From NCBI GenBank assembly GCA_963920635.1, contig OY987298.1:148402257-148466256 (forward strand): a DNA stretch of 64,000 nt, given 5' to 3'. The position numbers and the translations under genes are program-made. Numbering within the stretch: the stretch's first letter is position 1; each line of letters starts with the position of its first letter. Below, piece after piece: positions 11,334 to 22,500 of this stretch. This stretch comes from Pseudeuparius sepicola. Its lineage: Eukaryota; Arthropoda; Insecta; Coleoptera; Anthribidae. Below the pieces are notes generated by a model. The model saw only the letters and a program-made list of their open reading frames with translations. It was not told where the DNA came from and did no database searches.

Positions 11334-12112
11334 GGTACACCATGATTTTTTAGGACTATCACCGCGATTTTCTCACTTATTTTGCGCCCTACAAAAAAAG
11401 GGTAAGAAACAAAAATGGTGCAATTTTGGACAGCTAAGTGGTGCTGCTAAAGAAATCGCCATCCATGGCCAACTTGTTGCGCAATATTAAAAAAACCTCA
11501 AATTGAGCAAAACTATTAATAGCCGTAGAATGTTTATTTTAAGAGACAGAGGAAAACTTTTAAATTGAAAATTGATAGCACTGAGAAGCTTTATCCATCC
11601 ACGTAGTCAGATAGTTTTAGCAAATTACACAGGGTCTTCGGCTCTCTTGAGACCATGAAAATTTTTGTAGATTTTAAGTTTTATTAGTACAGCGTGAAAA
11701 GTTGGGCATGGAAGCCCATTCCTTTTTTCACGTCGCCTCGCTGACGAAAATTGCCATATTTTGTTTTCTTACGTATTTTCTGTGCAGCCCAAAATAAGCG
11801 AGAAAATCGCTTAATAATAAATAAACAAAAAAAATTCATAGCCTCAAGAGAGCCGAAGACCCTGTGTAATTTTCTGAAACTATCTGAGTACCAAGTAGCA
11901 TAAAGCTTCTTAGTGTCATCAATTTTAAATATAAAAGTTTTTCTCTGCCTCTTAAAATAAACATTCCACGGCTATTAATAGTTGGTGATGGATGCCAATT
12001 TCTTTTGCAGCACCACTCCAAAATTGCCACCTTTTTTTTCTTACGCTTTTTTTGTAAGGCGCAAAATAAACGAGAAAATCGCGGTGGTAGTCCTAAAAAA
12101 TCATCCGGTATA
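11334..12112. repeat. Fold-back element with about 270-330-base arms
   Basis: The left arm from GGTACACCATGATTTTTTAG is the inverted counterpart of the right arm ending CTAAAAAATCATCCGGTATA. Internal pairs include CAGGGTCTTCGGCTCTC at about 11629 and GAGAGCCGAAGACCCTG at about 11847. A single-stranded centre of roughly 150 bases separates the arms. The ORF on the minus strand at 11836-12030 is just arm sequence. This is probably a non-autonomous DNA element; a transcript would form a long hairpin. Confidence 0.82.
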
Positions 12113-12316
12113 TATTATATAAGATAAAGCAGAACAGGGTGTTATGCCGTTTTTATGAAAGGTTGAACATTTTGCTAAAACTGTACCTAGGTACCCAATT
12201 TCAACAATAAGCAGTTATTATTATATTACAAATAAACTCAATAATAAGTACTCGGTAAGCAGGGCTTGTGTAAGTACAAGGCGGTACAAGTATTAATATG
12301 TTATTAATATATGTTA

Positions 12317-13060
12317 TTATTTGAAATATATTTTTTTGCAATTACATTTCATGGTAAGAGAAGAATACGAAAAATTTGATTTCAATATACAATTTTTAAC
12401 TTTTAATTTATACATTTTATATATATTAGTTAATTTAATATCCTTAGGAGTAATTTCATAAACATATGGTAATAAAAAATATAAATGGTTTTGACTTATA
12501 AATTTATTTGCTTTGAATTTTAAAATCAATTTATTTCTAGTTTCATACATGTGTTCTTGATAATTTATTATGTTTTTATTATTAAAAACATACAGTAAAA
12601 TATTGTAGCAATATAGCTGCCTTATTGTCATTTTATTTCTTTCTTTGGATAATACATTTGTTGGGTACATATAATTTTTTTATATATAATTTTCAAAATC
12701 AGTTTTTGTAAAATTTCTAATTTTATTAAATAATTTTGATTCACCCCTCCCCAACCAAGAATTCCATAACTTAATTGGGATTGTATTAAACCATAATATA
12801 TTATTTCTAAAGGTTTTATGTCTAAAATGTTTTTTAAAAATAAAATTTTAGGAATAACATGCTTAATTTTGCCAATTATAATACCCAGGTATTTAATATT
12901 GGTTGCTTCATAAATTGTTGCTTCTTTATTAAAGTTCAAAATTTGAATATTTGGTAAACTATTCGAATATGAACTAAAAGGAAGAAATTTACTTTTATCA
13001 AAATTTATAGTTAACAGGTTATCGTCAACTATTTTCAAATTCGCCACTTTGCACCCTCTC
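12317..13060 (-). pseudogene. 3' half of a non-LTR reverse-transcriptase gene, frameshifted
   Basis: On the minus strand the C-terminal part of a non-LTR polymerase is readable: 'FDKSKFLPFSSYSN', 'IKYLGIIIGKIKHVIPKI', 'LSYGILGWGGVNQNYLIKLEILQK' (the thumb region after the catalytic box), then the terminal domain 'TNVLSKERNKMTIRQLY' after a frameshift near 12660. The catalytic box and everything upstream are missing. It sits just downstream of exon D. The N-terminal 40 residues of the apparent long ORF (to 13188) are not element sequence. It differs strongly from the element at 2338. Confidence 0.75.
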
Positions 13061-13214
13061 TCAACCACCCCCTTTTTTTTTAAACAGTTATCATCAGGAC
13101 ACTCGCCCATGCACACATAAATAATACTTCCACTCACGTGGTAACATGGAATTAATAAAAGTGACAGAGTGTTTATGGCTCGAGACACTTCAACATAGAC
13201 ACTATAGGACAGTT

Positions 13215-15105
13215 TTATTTGTGAGTTGATTTGAAATGACGGCTTAAGCTATTTTTATGTTCTGTCTGAAACAAACACATTGTGCACTTATACTTGGGTT
13301 GGGGACCAGACTTAACAGCATGGACTTTTTCGAAATGGCGCCGTAGGTAATAATTCCATGTGGTGCTAAAAGAGCACTTCGAGCAGTTATACTTGTTGGC
13401 AGGTGAATTGTCAGCATGCACTGCTTTAATATGGATTGGAAGGTATTTCTTATAGGCTGTGGCAAACGAACACTTTGCACACTTATACTTGAGATTAGAT
13501 TTATCAGTGTGTGCACTTTCATAGTGGAGTGGAAGGGAATATTTGTGTATTGTGGTAAATGAGCACTTTGAGCAGTTATATTTGCGAGCAATCGAATTGT
13601 CAGTATGCACTGATTTAATATGGCGTGGAAGGTATTGTTTATACATTGTGGCAAACGAACATATTGTGCACTTATACTCGAGTTTTGACTTGTTGCCATG
13701 GTCACGTTCATAATGGAGTGCAAGAGAATTCTGCCGTGTTGTGCTAAAAGAGCACTTTGAGCAGTTATACTTAAAACTGTCAGTATGCATACGTTGACTG
13801 TGGCCTACAAGGCTGTTTTTCCACATTGTGGTAAATGAACATGTTGTGCATTTATACTTGTGATCAGACTTAGAAGCATGGACATTTCCGCAATGGACTC
13901 GCAGATTTTTTTTGTGTAGTGTGCTATAGGAGCACTTTAAGCAATTGTACTTATCAACGGGCATATTGTCGGGATGTGCTGATTTAATATGGATTGGAAG
14001 GTATCCTTTATACATTGTGGTAAACGAACACTTTGTGCACTTATACTTGAGATCACATTTATCAGCATGGACAATTTTATTATGGCCTCGAAGAGAACTT
14101 TTCCATATTGTGCTAAAAGAGCACTTTGAGCAATTATACCTGTGAGCAGACAAGTTGTCAGTGTGCGTTGATTTAATATGTTTTGGAAGGGATTCCTTCC
14201 ACTTGGTGGTGAAGGAACACTTTGAGCATTTATACTGTACTGTATGGGTGTGTACTATTTTAATATGACGTAGGAGATATTCTTTACACATTGTGGTAAA
14301 CGAACACTCTGTGCACTTATACTTGGGATTAGACTTGTCAGCATGGCCAATGTTATAATGGATTCGAAGGGAAGATTGCCACTTTGATGTAAATGAACAT
14401 TTTGTGCACTTATACTCGCGATCAGTATGAACACTTTTATAATGGCGTGGAAGATATTCCTTCCACTTGGTGGTAAAGGGACATTTCGTACAACTATACT
14501 TGGAAGTAGATGATGTATCGGCAAATATGTCATCATTGCTACCCAGATCTCCTTTGCTAGCATGCTGTTTCACGTGAGAATTCAACTCGGACTTTTTCGA
14601 TGTATTAAAAGAGCAGTTTCCGCAGCTATACTTGGAAGCGGATGATTTATCAGCGTACGCTTTTTTGAAATTATACTTTCGTCTTTTGTTTGACCTTTTA
14701 TCATCGCTACTGTCCTCGAGTTCAGTATTATGTTGATTCTCGTGATACTTTAACTTGGACTTTCTCGATGTGCTAAAAGAGCACTTTGAGCAGCTATAAT
14801 TAGAAATAGGCTCAAGAGCGGCTGGAATGTCATAGTCATGGCGTGTTAAATGTTTTTTTTTATACGTTTTCGATGCAAGTTCCAACGGAATGGAGATGCC
14901 AGTCCCATTTTTGTGAGTGAGTGGACTTCTTACAGCCTCCTCGTTACACTTCAAATTGGACTCATCTTGCTGAATTGGCGAATCACTGGTGTTGTCACTA
15001 CACTTGGCCTGGTCGATATCGTCATCTATATTTGGCCAATGATTAAGCCACAGAGTCTCTTCCTCTTGTAGAAGCGATGACTGTTCGCTTGTGGTGCAGT
15101 CTGAG
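13215..15105 (-). CDS. Large C2H2 zinc-finger exon D (16 fingers)
   Basis: The exon starts at 15105 after an acceptor (minus-strand TTGGTTTCTCTTTTACAG, phase 2) and is open to the stop at 13215-13217. The leader is acidic and Q/E-rich (SDCTTSEQSSLLQEEE, then CSDNTSDSPIQQ), as in exon C. Sixteen C2H2 fingers follow: two of the CSFSTSRKS type, then the alternating YKCTKCSFTT and YNCSKCSFST types. All cysteines and histidines appear present. The stop codon TAA is embedded in an AATAAA poly(A) signal (13214-13219). Exon C is its closest relative: the same leader, spacer and finger order, except that finger 2 is intact only here. I infer it codes for the DNA-binding end of a nuclear protein. Confidence 0.88.
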
Positions 15106-16860
15106 CTGTAAAAGAGAAACCAATTAGATGTTCCAAATATTGAGTGAGATCGCTATGTTTCCATATATGTAAAAACAAGCAAGCAGGAAAAAAAAAGGAA
15201 ATTAAAATAAATACCCTGATTTATTTACGCGTTCATCGCAAAACAGTTAAGCAAAAAAAAAACAATTAAAACTAAATATCAAAATTGCTATATTTACCCT
15301 TAATTTTAAAGAAATAATTAACACCTTCCACATCTACATGAATTTATTGTTAAATAACTAAATTAAATTGTTGGAAATAGGTATTAGAAACACAATATAT
15401 ATAGAATGTACAGTTAAATACAATAATAAAAATAGTAACACTCACCCTCACAATACTTATATCAATTATCATTTCCCCTGAATAATGGCAAATAAACATT
15501 TATTAATATAACAGATGCACCTCCTAAATGTTTTAAATACCTACTCAGAAAGTGAAGTATCACTTAACTTTCTGGCCTGAATAAAATTTGCAACAAAGGA
15601 TTTAGTTTAGTTTATTTGTTAGAACAGTAGGCTTTATTAATTTATTAATAAACTTAATATCATAATAAACTGTAATAAAAGTGCGAATAATTTGCATGAT
15701 AACAACCCATTTTTCCGTTTTCGGTCAATCAAAATGACAGATACAAAAAAATATGAAGACACACTTTTGGCTCGAAATTAAATTCTCTGTCTAATAACGA
15801 ATGATTTTTATTCTGTTCAGGGCTAGGTATACTAATTTTTTTTATCTAATTAGTGGTACCGATTACCCGTATCTCCACCACTAGTTAATTTAAAAACTTG
15901 GTTTGACACATATGTACATCTTTTGTACCAAATTTGGTTTGAATATATTTAACAGTTTAGAAATTAAAAAATAAAATCATTTATTTTTCGGAAACCTTTA
16001 ACATCCTCTATATCTCAGACACAAAGTGTACATACAACCTAGGTTTATAAGGGCAAGCCGCCTTAAAATGCCCTTTACTATCACCTGTGAAAGTGTGACC
16101 TAAACAAATCGGAACACCCTGTATATCAAAGCAAAATGACAAAGTAAATAATTAAACATTAAAGAATTGTTAACAGTACAAAATATGTATACCTTTTGCG
16201 CCATATGGAATTTTTTTTGTCCTTTTTAAGAAAATTTCTAAAAAACATTGTTTACAAAACTCCATCTCGGAATATTGATTAAAATAGAAGATGCCTGTCG
16301 GCAAATAACACCAGTCGTATTAAGAAAGGTCACTAAGACAGAAGTTAGACGCTGTCTAAACTTTATTAAAAGAAGGTAGTCACATTGAAAATGATTTAGA
16401 AGTAAAAACATACCTAGCATTTATTTTTATATTGTTGGTTTTTGTTTTTCGCTAAAATTGTTAGGTTTTTAAATATAATACATAATAAGTGTTTATAATA
16501 ACAGTTTTTCTTAAAAAGGCGTTCATACAGTTATACCTATTTTTATAACTAATAATAAAATTTCAATAATTTTTCCATAGTACATCTGTCAAAAATATAC
16601 AAAATTTCATAATGGTAGTCATGGCTAACTCGATTTTCATTAAAAAAATACCATGGCATTTTTTTCATATTTTTACAAATACTATGCACATAAGTTTTTA
16701 ATGAAACAAGATATAAAAAAAATTATTTACGTAAGTTTATCACAAAAACCTACTTTTTCCAAATATAAAGAGAAAAATATATTTGATGACGTCATTACCT
16801 ATATTTCCCGAATTCCTAAAAACTCTCTCCACGTCAAATTTTTACTGGTTGTTTTTGTTT
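15106..16860. other. Intron-like, AT-rich non-genic stretch
   Basis: Holds the acceptor and conserved intron block of exon D (to about 15310), then AT-rich sequence without a supported gene. Around 16085-16115 is a fragment ending GGAACACCCTGTATA, resembling a MITE terminus. Confidence 0.5.
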
Positions 16861-16869
16861 GCTTATAAT

Positions 16870-17325
16870 AACCCTGTACATTTATACTTGGAAGCATTTA
16901 CATCAGCATGGGCTGCTTCAAAGTGCCTCGTTAAATTCCATTTCTGCCTTGAGCTATAGGAACATTTTGTACAATTATACTTGGGAGCATATAACTTATC
17001 ACCATGGACTGCATCAAAGTGATTCTTTAAATTCCTTTTCTGGCTTGAAGTATAGGAACACTCTGTGCAGTAGTTTTGCTTGGCAGCCCACGCTAGACTT
17101 TGTTTAGGGTCATGGATACTTTCCTAATGGGGTCTCATCGTGGCAATAAAACTTGGGCTTCTCTAATGGACTGTTAACAATGTCTTCATCATCAAGGACG
17201 TTCACTGGTTCACACTGCTGCCTGTGGTAGGTATGCCAAATTGAGTTCATCGTTAGCCGAGTGTTCGGAATATTTGCACCCGATCTCAAACTTCATGTGG
17301 CATTTCAAGTCAGCCCCGATCTGAG
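16870..17325 (-). pseudogene. Zinc-finger exon pseudogene E
   Basis: It starts at 17325 after an intact-looking acceptor (TTGACTTTTCTTTTTCAG on minus). The leader is deleted between SDR and the 'GADLKCH' region so that a stop appears after four codons. Leader pieces (EHSANDELNLAY) and about two YNCTKCSY-type fingers remain in shifted frames, with a stop in the C-terminal part. Its closest relative is exon N (46367-48293). Confidence 0.78.
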
Positions 17326-17329
17326 CTGA

Positions 17330-17470
17330 AAAAGAAAAGTCAATTAGATATCACAAATGTAAGGAGGATCTAATATATTTTATTAAAAACCATCAGGTAA
17401 AGGACGAAAATTATAAACAAGGGAATTAAACCAAATGCTGATTTATTTACATTTTTAACAGGGTCGGAAA
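17330..17470 (-). repeat. Conserved upstream-intron block of pseudogene E
   Basis: It shows the block found beside most finger exons: acceptor-proximal CACAAATGTAAGGAGGATCTAA-type sequence and TGATTTATTTACATTTTTAA about 100-120 bases further. It is conserved with the blocks near 27450, 30280, 48410 and 56370. Confidence 0.6.
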
Positions 17471-17787
17471 TATTCGTGAGTTTTTTAAAAAAGTAAAAAA
17501 GTCATGATTTTTTTGTCTGATTTTTTTTAATTTAATCAATAGTTATTAATTTTCAAAATGGGACAAGGAAAGAAAATGTAAAATCTCTATTTATTTAAAT
17601 AAAAAAAAAATAAAAACAAAAACATATGCAGTCAAAAATTAAAATAAAATACTCTTTTTCCTCACTTATTATTTTTTGTTAACCATTTTCATTATAAAAC
17701 ACCGTCTTAACCCCTGCTGAAGATATGCTACCGCAGTCATTAATTGTTTGATATTATCTTGGATTTTTTGGATATTTTGTGGTTATA

Positions 17788-18862
17788 CAGTGACCGGCAG
17801 GAAGTACGCAACATATGGGGTTTTTTTATTTTACATGTATCAGAAAATTTTATTCTTGATAAAAGTTTGCTCATTCCCACACTCAAAACGCATTTTTCAC
17901 AATTTCAATATCTCATTTTGTATATGCGGGAGGTTCAAAAAGATGAAAAAGGCCCTTATTTTTAATTTTAGAGAAAACATTTATTACAAAAATTGTTTAG
18001 AATTGAAAGCTAAGCCCAAAAATGCCGTTTCAAGTTTCTATTCCAATAAAACCACTATATTTGATACGCCAGTTTGATTTCAGAGAGGACCTATCATTTA
18101 TAAACGTGAGTGCCTAAACATTAGGATTAGTTTATGAACTTGGAAATAAAACAAGTTTTGCCATAATTACTGTTCAAACAAATTAAATGTTATGGAACTC
18201 ACGTTTTTAAATCATAAATCGTTTCTGAAATCAAACTGGCATATCAAGTCATTCATTCGTCAAGTTATTTTTGTTACAAGTACCCAAAATGATGGAAGTT
18301 TTTTTAAGATGAATCATTGCTGTTTTCGGAATAGCAGATGAGTCCTGAAAAACTTCATTTAAGTACATGTGACACACACTATTTTTTGTCGTACGCTCCC
18401 AAAATTTTGTTATACGCTTTTTACAATTCTTCAGAACGCTTAAGTTTTCCATAGTTTTTGAAATCATAATGTTAGAAAAAGTTGGCTTAGAAATTGATAT
18501 CGTAGCAACAAGTTTGTTTATTTGATAATTTGTTCATGTCATTCATTCATTTAGGGACTAGGCCAAAAAAGAAGCATTTTACGGACTTAAATGAGTCCGT
18601 AAAATAGCTATTTTTGGGACCGTATGACAAAAAAAGTGTTTTTTTTTTAATAGAAACTTCACACTGCATTTTTAGGCCTACCTTTGAATTCTAAACAACT
18701 TTTCGTCACTCTTGAGCCTTTTTCATATTTTAAAACCTTCCCTCTTCAAATTTTGAAAACTGCGTTTTGAGTTTGCGGGAATGCACAAACTTTTACCAAG
18801 AAATTATTTTTTTGATAAATTTAAAATAAAAAAATCCCATGCGTACTTTCTGCCGGGCACTG
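17788..18862. mobile_element. Long-TIR non-autonomous DNA element (about 1.08 kb)
   Basis: The left end CAGTGACCGGCAGGAAGTAC and the inverted right end (GTACTTTCTGCCGGGCACTG on plus) match at 17 of the first 20 positions or better, and inverted homology continues for roughly 300 bases per arm. Both ends abut TA (17786-17787 and 18863-18864), as expected for Tc1/mariner-type insertion. A second, inner inverted pair (around 18068-18110 and 18197-18240, GTTTGATTTCAGA) nests inside. No transposase is readable; ORFs at 17744-18077 are arm sequence. Solo arms of the family appear near 2083 and 6600. Confidence 0.8.
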
Positions 18863-19094
18863 TATACTCTTCTTCACTGTAGTATGGTATAAGCGAGGGT
18901 ATAACTTTAAATAAGGTACTCTCCCAATTCCCAGCGACAAATCAAGAAAAATATAGGTGTAGGTAAGTACTTTATTAAAAAAAAATGAATTAATCCAATG
19001 AATCAATGAATTAAGTCAAATGAATTAATTCATGCCAACCCTGATTTTTAATATGGAGACTAAGTTGCAAAGCCTACTCTATTAACAGTAAAAA

Positions 19095-19517
19095 AAATTA
19101 AAAACCTAATCCGCGGTGGCGTCGCTCATACCGGCGCTGACTTTCTAGGCTGCATGTTTTTCTGCCTTCGATCGACCTTGGTTCGAGGCAGGCACATGCA
19201 CATGTCTTTAAAGAAAAACACCGCTATGGCCAAGAGCACTGGACAAATGTGGGTTCACGGTATTGCTCCTAAATAACTTTACCCGTGTGATTCACTAATT
19301 GTCCTACACTCACTGGGATTACTACGGTTTTCTAGGGTTTTCCGTAGTACTTGAGCGAATGCTATCCTAGTTCTATCGGGAAAAAAGTCGGCCCTAGCCG
19401 CAAATGGCAACGAAGACAAAATAATAGTAATTGCCCCCCTCCCCCGACAAGCATGTGGTTGCTTTTGGGGTACTCTTAGTTTGGAGTATTGTGAGGGTGA
19501 GAATTATTATTATTATA
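19095..19517 (+). mobile_element. tRNA-derived SINE, apparently full length
   Basis: The head contains RNA polymerase III-like boxes: GGTGGCGTCGCTCATACCGG (A-box region) and GGTTCGAGGC (B-box). A unique body follows, then a 3' tail GTGAGGGTGAGAATTATTATT with an ATT microsatellite. A 5'-truncated copy of the same tail lies at 49195-49308, showing that it is a dispersed family. Confidence 0.72.
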
Positions 19518-19693
19518 ATCTTAGAATACTTTATCTTGAAATCCAGGATTTTAATCAAAAGCTTTATTATAAAATTTGGCTACTTTCAGCCTAAGCTTGT
19601 TTGGGTACTTCAGTGACACATCTTTTTGATGTGGATAAAATTGAAAGCAGTGTACCTATGTCACTTAGCAAACCTAGCAAGGTTACCAATACT

Positions 19694-20153
19694 TAGGGTT
19701 ACCAGATGTCTACGACCAAGTGAGTCCGGGCAGATTTTTCATAAACGTCCAGATTTTAAAGTATGCGTGGTTATATACAACAAATAATGCAAAACAATAA
19801 ACTTTTTCACAGTTACTAAAAGCAGCCGAATTTCTTTTTGCAATCCCATCTCATAATGCCAATGTGGAGAGAATTTTTTTACTTATTGCTGCCCAGTGTA
19901 CCACAGAAAGAAATAAGCTTATCTTCTGTGAAAGGAATATTTATGACTACTTATAATTTAAAAAATATGAGCTATTCAGAGTTTTGCGATTTTGTGCTTT
20001 TACCAGAAAATTTTACTTTTAGTAGATAATGGGAAAATTGTTACTTTGCCAAAAAAGAATTAAAAAAAAATAAAAATTATTTTTTTTAATTCAAAAATAC
20101 AAAGACAATTGTGACGTCCGGATTTTCTCAAAGGCTTGTCCTGGGTAACCCTA
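19694..20153 (+). mobile_element. Internally deleted hAT element with 8-bp target duplication
   Basis: Terminal inverted repeats TAGGGTTACC and GGTAACCCTA are flanked by perfect 8-bp direct repeats CCAATACT (19686-19693 and 20154-20161), the hallmark of hAT insertion. Inside is only the C-terminal dimerisation part of a hAT transposase. At 460 bases, most of the transposase is missing. Confidence 0.9.
19815..20029 (+). pseudogene. hAT transposase C-terminal fragment
   Basis: One frame reads EFLFAIPSHNANVERIF, the hAT dimerisation signature (usually IPxSNAxVERxFS). After a frameshift it continues LSSVKGIFMTTYNLKNMSYSEFCDF, the expected following segment, and stops at 20029. The DDE catalytic core and BED finger are absent. 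In the family this region mediates transposase oligomerisation. Confidence 0.82.
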
Positions 20154-20233
20154 CCAATACTAAGTATGTTGTGTTCCCTAAATGCGCCCATCATTGTTAT
20201 CTATTTTGTCCCAGTGTAGCGAAGGAACCTAGC

Positions 20234-20402
20234 ATTGACTGACGTATTAATAAGACTTCTCACGGCTATAGTTTCATGTCCTGGAAAGTAGATGGCGCCT
20301 ATGGTTAACAATGTATTTTCCATTGTATTTTGTCTCCGGGAAGCGCATGGTGAGCCAGAGAACTGTCAAACATGACAGCCGTGAGCAGTCTTGTCAGTCA
20401 AC
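20234..20402. mobile_element. MITE family 1, copy 1 (about 170 bp)
   Basis: Its ends are inverted (ATTGACTGACGTATTAATAA at left; GTCAGTCAAC at right) and the body contains GATGGCGCCTATGGT and GGGAAGCGCATGGTGAGCCA. A second copy at 62595-62769 has better-preserved 25-base TIRs. No coding capacity. Confidence 0.8.
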
Positions 20403-22500
20403 AAACCTTTTTAATAGGTTGTTATTTTGTTATGGCAATTTGCCCATAGAGACTAGAACTAGAAAGTCTATAACCTTTTACAGTAGGAATTATACATGAA
20501 TATAATTTGCATGCTAAAATAGAAAAATATAAACCATTTTTGTTAAATATGCACTGAAACACCTACCTGTGGACACTTTTAATTTATTAAAATCTCAGTT
20601 TTCACTCTTTCCTGCATTTTCCGAGTTTTGATTTTGAAAATACCAAGGAAAGGAAATGATACAAAAAACAAAAAGTCCAAAAATGTGGTTAGAAAATTAA
20701 ACTCTTTTGTGTGTTTTCTTGTTTTAGTTTTCTTCAAAACAGTAGTAACTTTTGTTTCTGAGGTTGGTAGTACAATGGCGTCGGAAATAAGTTTTGACTC
20801 TACTTTTCATTTCGGAGTTACTCCGAAAGTCCTCAGAAATAGAAGACAAAGAAGAGATGGCGTATCGTACAAACAAGTTATCTGTCAAGGCTAGCGTTGG
20901 GCGACGCGACAGGGGCACTCTGCGAAATGCAGGAAGGTGCCAAGTAAATTTTTACCCTAGAAACACTTCCAAATTATTTACAAATACAACGACTAAAGCT
21001 CTATAATATGTTATTCTAAGTATCTACCACAGAATTAACTTAGAGCTTATATTAAAATGTTTGGATAAATACCTTTAATATTTCGTTCAACGCTAAACGC
21101 TATAAAAACAGATATTTTATACGATATTCATTTCAGTTCGTCCCTGGGCAAAATGGCGGAATAATAGTAAAATAAATATTTTTCTGAGGCTGATACACAG
21201 TGATCGTACATATACCCCGATTACTGTAAGAAGTCCCGATTTTGTCAGATGACATTCTCCACAAAATCCCTAGGAATTTTCTGTTAACCATGGGTATAAC
21301 ATTGGTATATGCGTCGCAACCAGTTAGTGACGTCACTCATTGATTTATGATGTGAAAAGTTACCCAAGTGATACGAAAAAAAGAGCATAATAAAATAAAA
21401 ACCCTATTGCAATCACGATTATGCCGCTACAAATAAAAATAACTATGACTACAACTCATTTTAATAATAATTTCAAACGTCATGGAAACACTTTCGTTTT
21501 GGTATTTTGTAATAATCAGCTGCTTTTGGCAGCGTCTAGGGGCGGACTCAGGCAAATTTAGCTTCGGTGTGTCAAAGTGACAGTGAATGTTTTCCAGATC
21601 GTTCAAACTGGTTCAAACATTCGGTAATGAAAATATTCGCGGGTTTTCTACGTTTCGTGAGCTTTACCGTCATCCGTGTTGTTCTTGTTCGTGTTACTTT
21701 TCGTGTTATTAGTGCAAATGGGCTCGTTACTGACCTGAACTTATGGCCCGGTTGCATTTTTTGCTGCATTGATGCCAACTTAGGATATCGAAATTACCAA
21801 TTGACAGTCCCAGTAAGGACTTCTTAAAGTAATTTAAGTATACATATGAGTCCTGGAGCTTCCGCCATTATGGCTAATTTTGTACGAAGCGCTGGGCCTG
21901 CGGAGTTTGCGCGCTGTTTCGAGAATAGGAGGGAAACATTTTCGAGAGAAAGATAAGGAAAACTTTTGTTTTAAAATGTAGTACAGGGCCTTAACTTTGC
22001 ATTCTGAAATTCTTTTTCTGATAAAATAGGTACTTGATTTGCACTAAAACCGCAAAAATGGAAAATTAAAAAAAATCAAAAGTGTGCAGATTCTTTTTAA
22101 AATTTGGCACGGAGACTTGGATTTGCATTCTGAACAACTTTTTCTAATAAAATTTTTCGATATCTCTTAAGGAAAATTAAGGCAGTATACCTGAACTGAA
22201 AAGAATAAATTGCCCGTCAAGGCCTGCTTGAATTTTAAAATATAAAAAGACGGCGCAATTTAGTTTCTAATCAAGCAAGGCTGATCCCCCAAAGCTCATG
22301 TTTCAACTCGAAATTTTTTTGTCTTGATTGATTTAATTAGTATATTTCAAAAAAGGTTCGATAAAATAAGCCTATAGGACTTAAGATTTGGTTTTATTGT
22401 ACGCATATACTGGTGTTTTATCATTATTTGCATTTTCCTGGTTAATAATTATTTATTATTAATTATAATAAATAATAATAACCCCACCAGTGTTATTATC
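20403..22500. other. Long non-genic stretch
   Basis: Several short ORFs occur on both strands (around 20628-21006 and 21567-21827), but none shows a domain, codon structure or a paralogue in the window. Around 22440-22490 is a small AT palindrome (TTATTATTAATTATAATAAA). I call no gene here. Confidence 0.5.

Noticed and set aside
12628..13188. A 186-residue secreted protein with an N-terminal hydrophobic segment
   Set aside because: The C-terminal two thirds is a non-LTR polymerase thumb region; the N-terminal part is unrelated flanking sequence read in frame by chance.
20628..21006. Possible gene with ATGGCGTCG-type start near 20774
   Set aside because: The frame is short and has no domain, splice context or paralogue. 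I could not support it.
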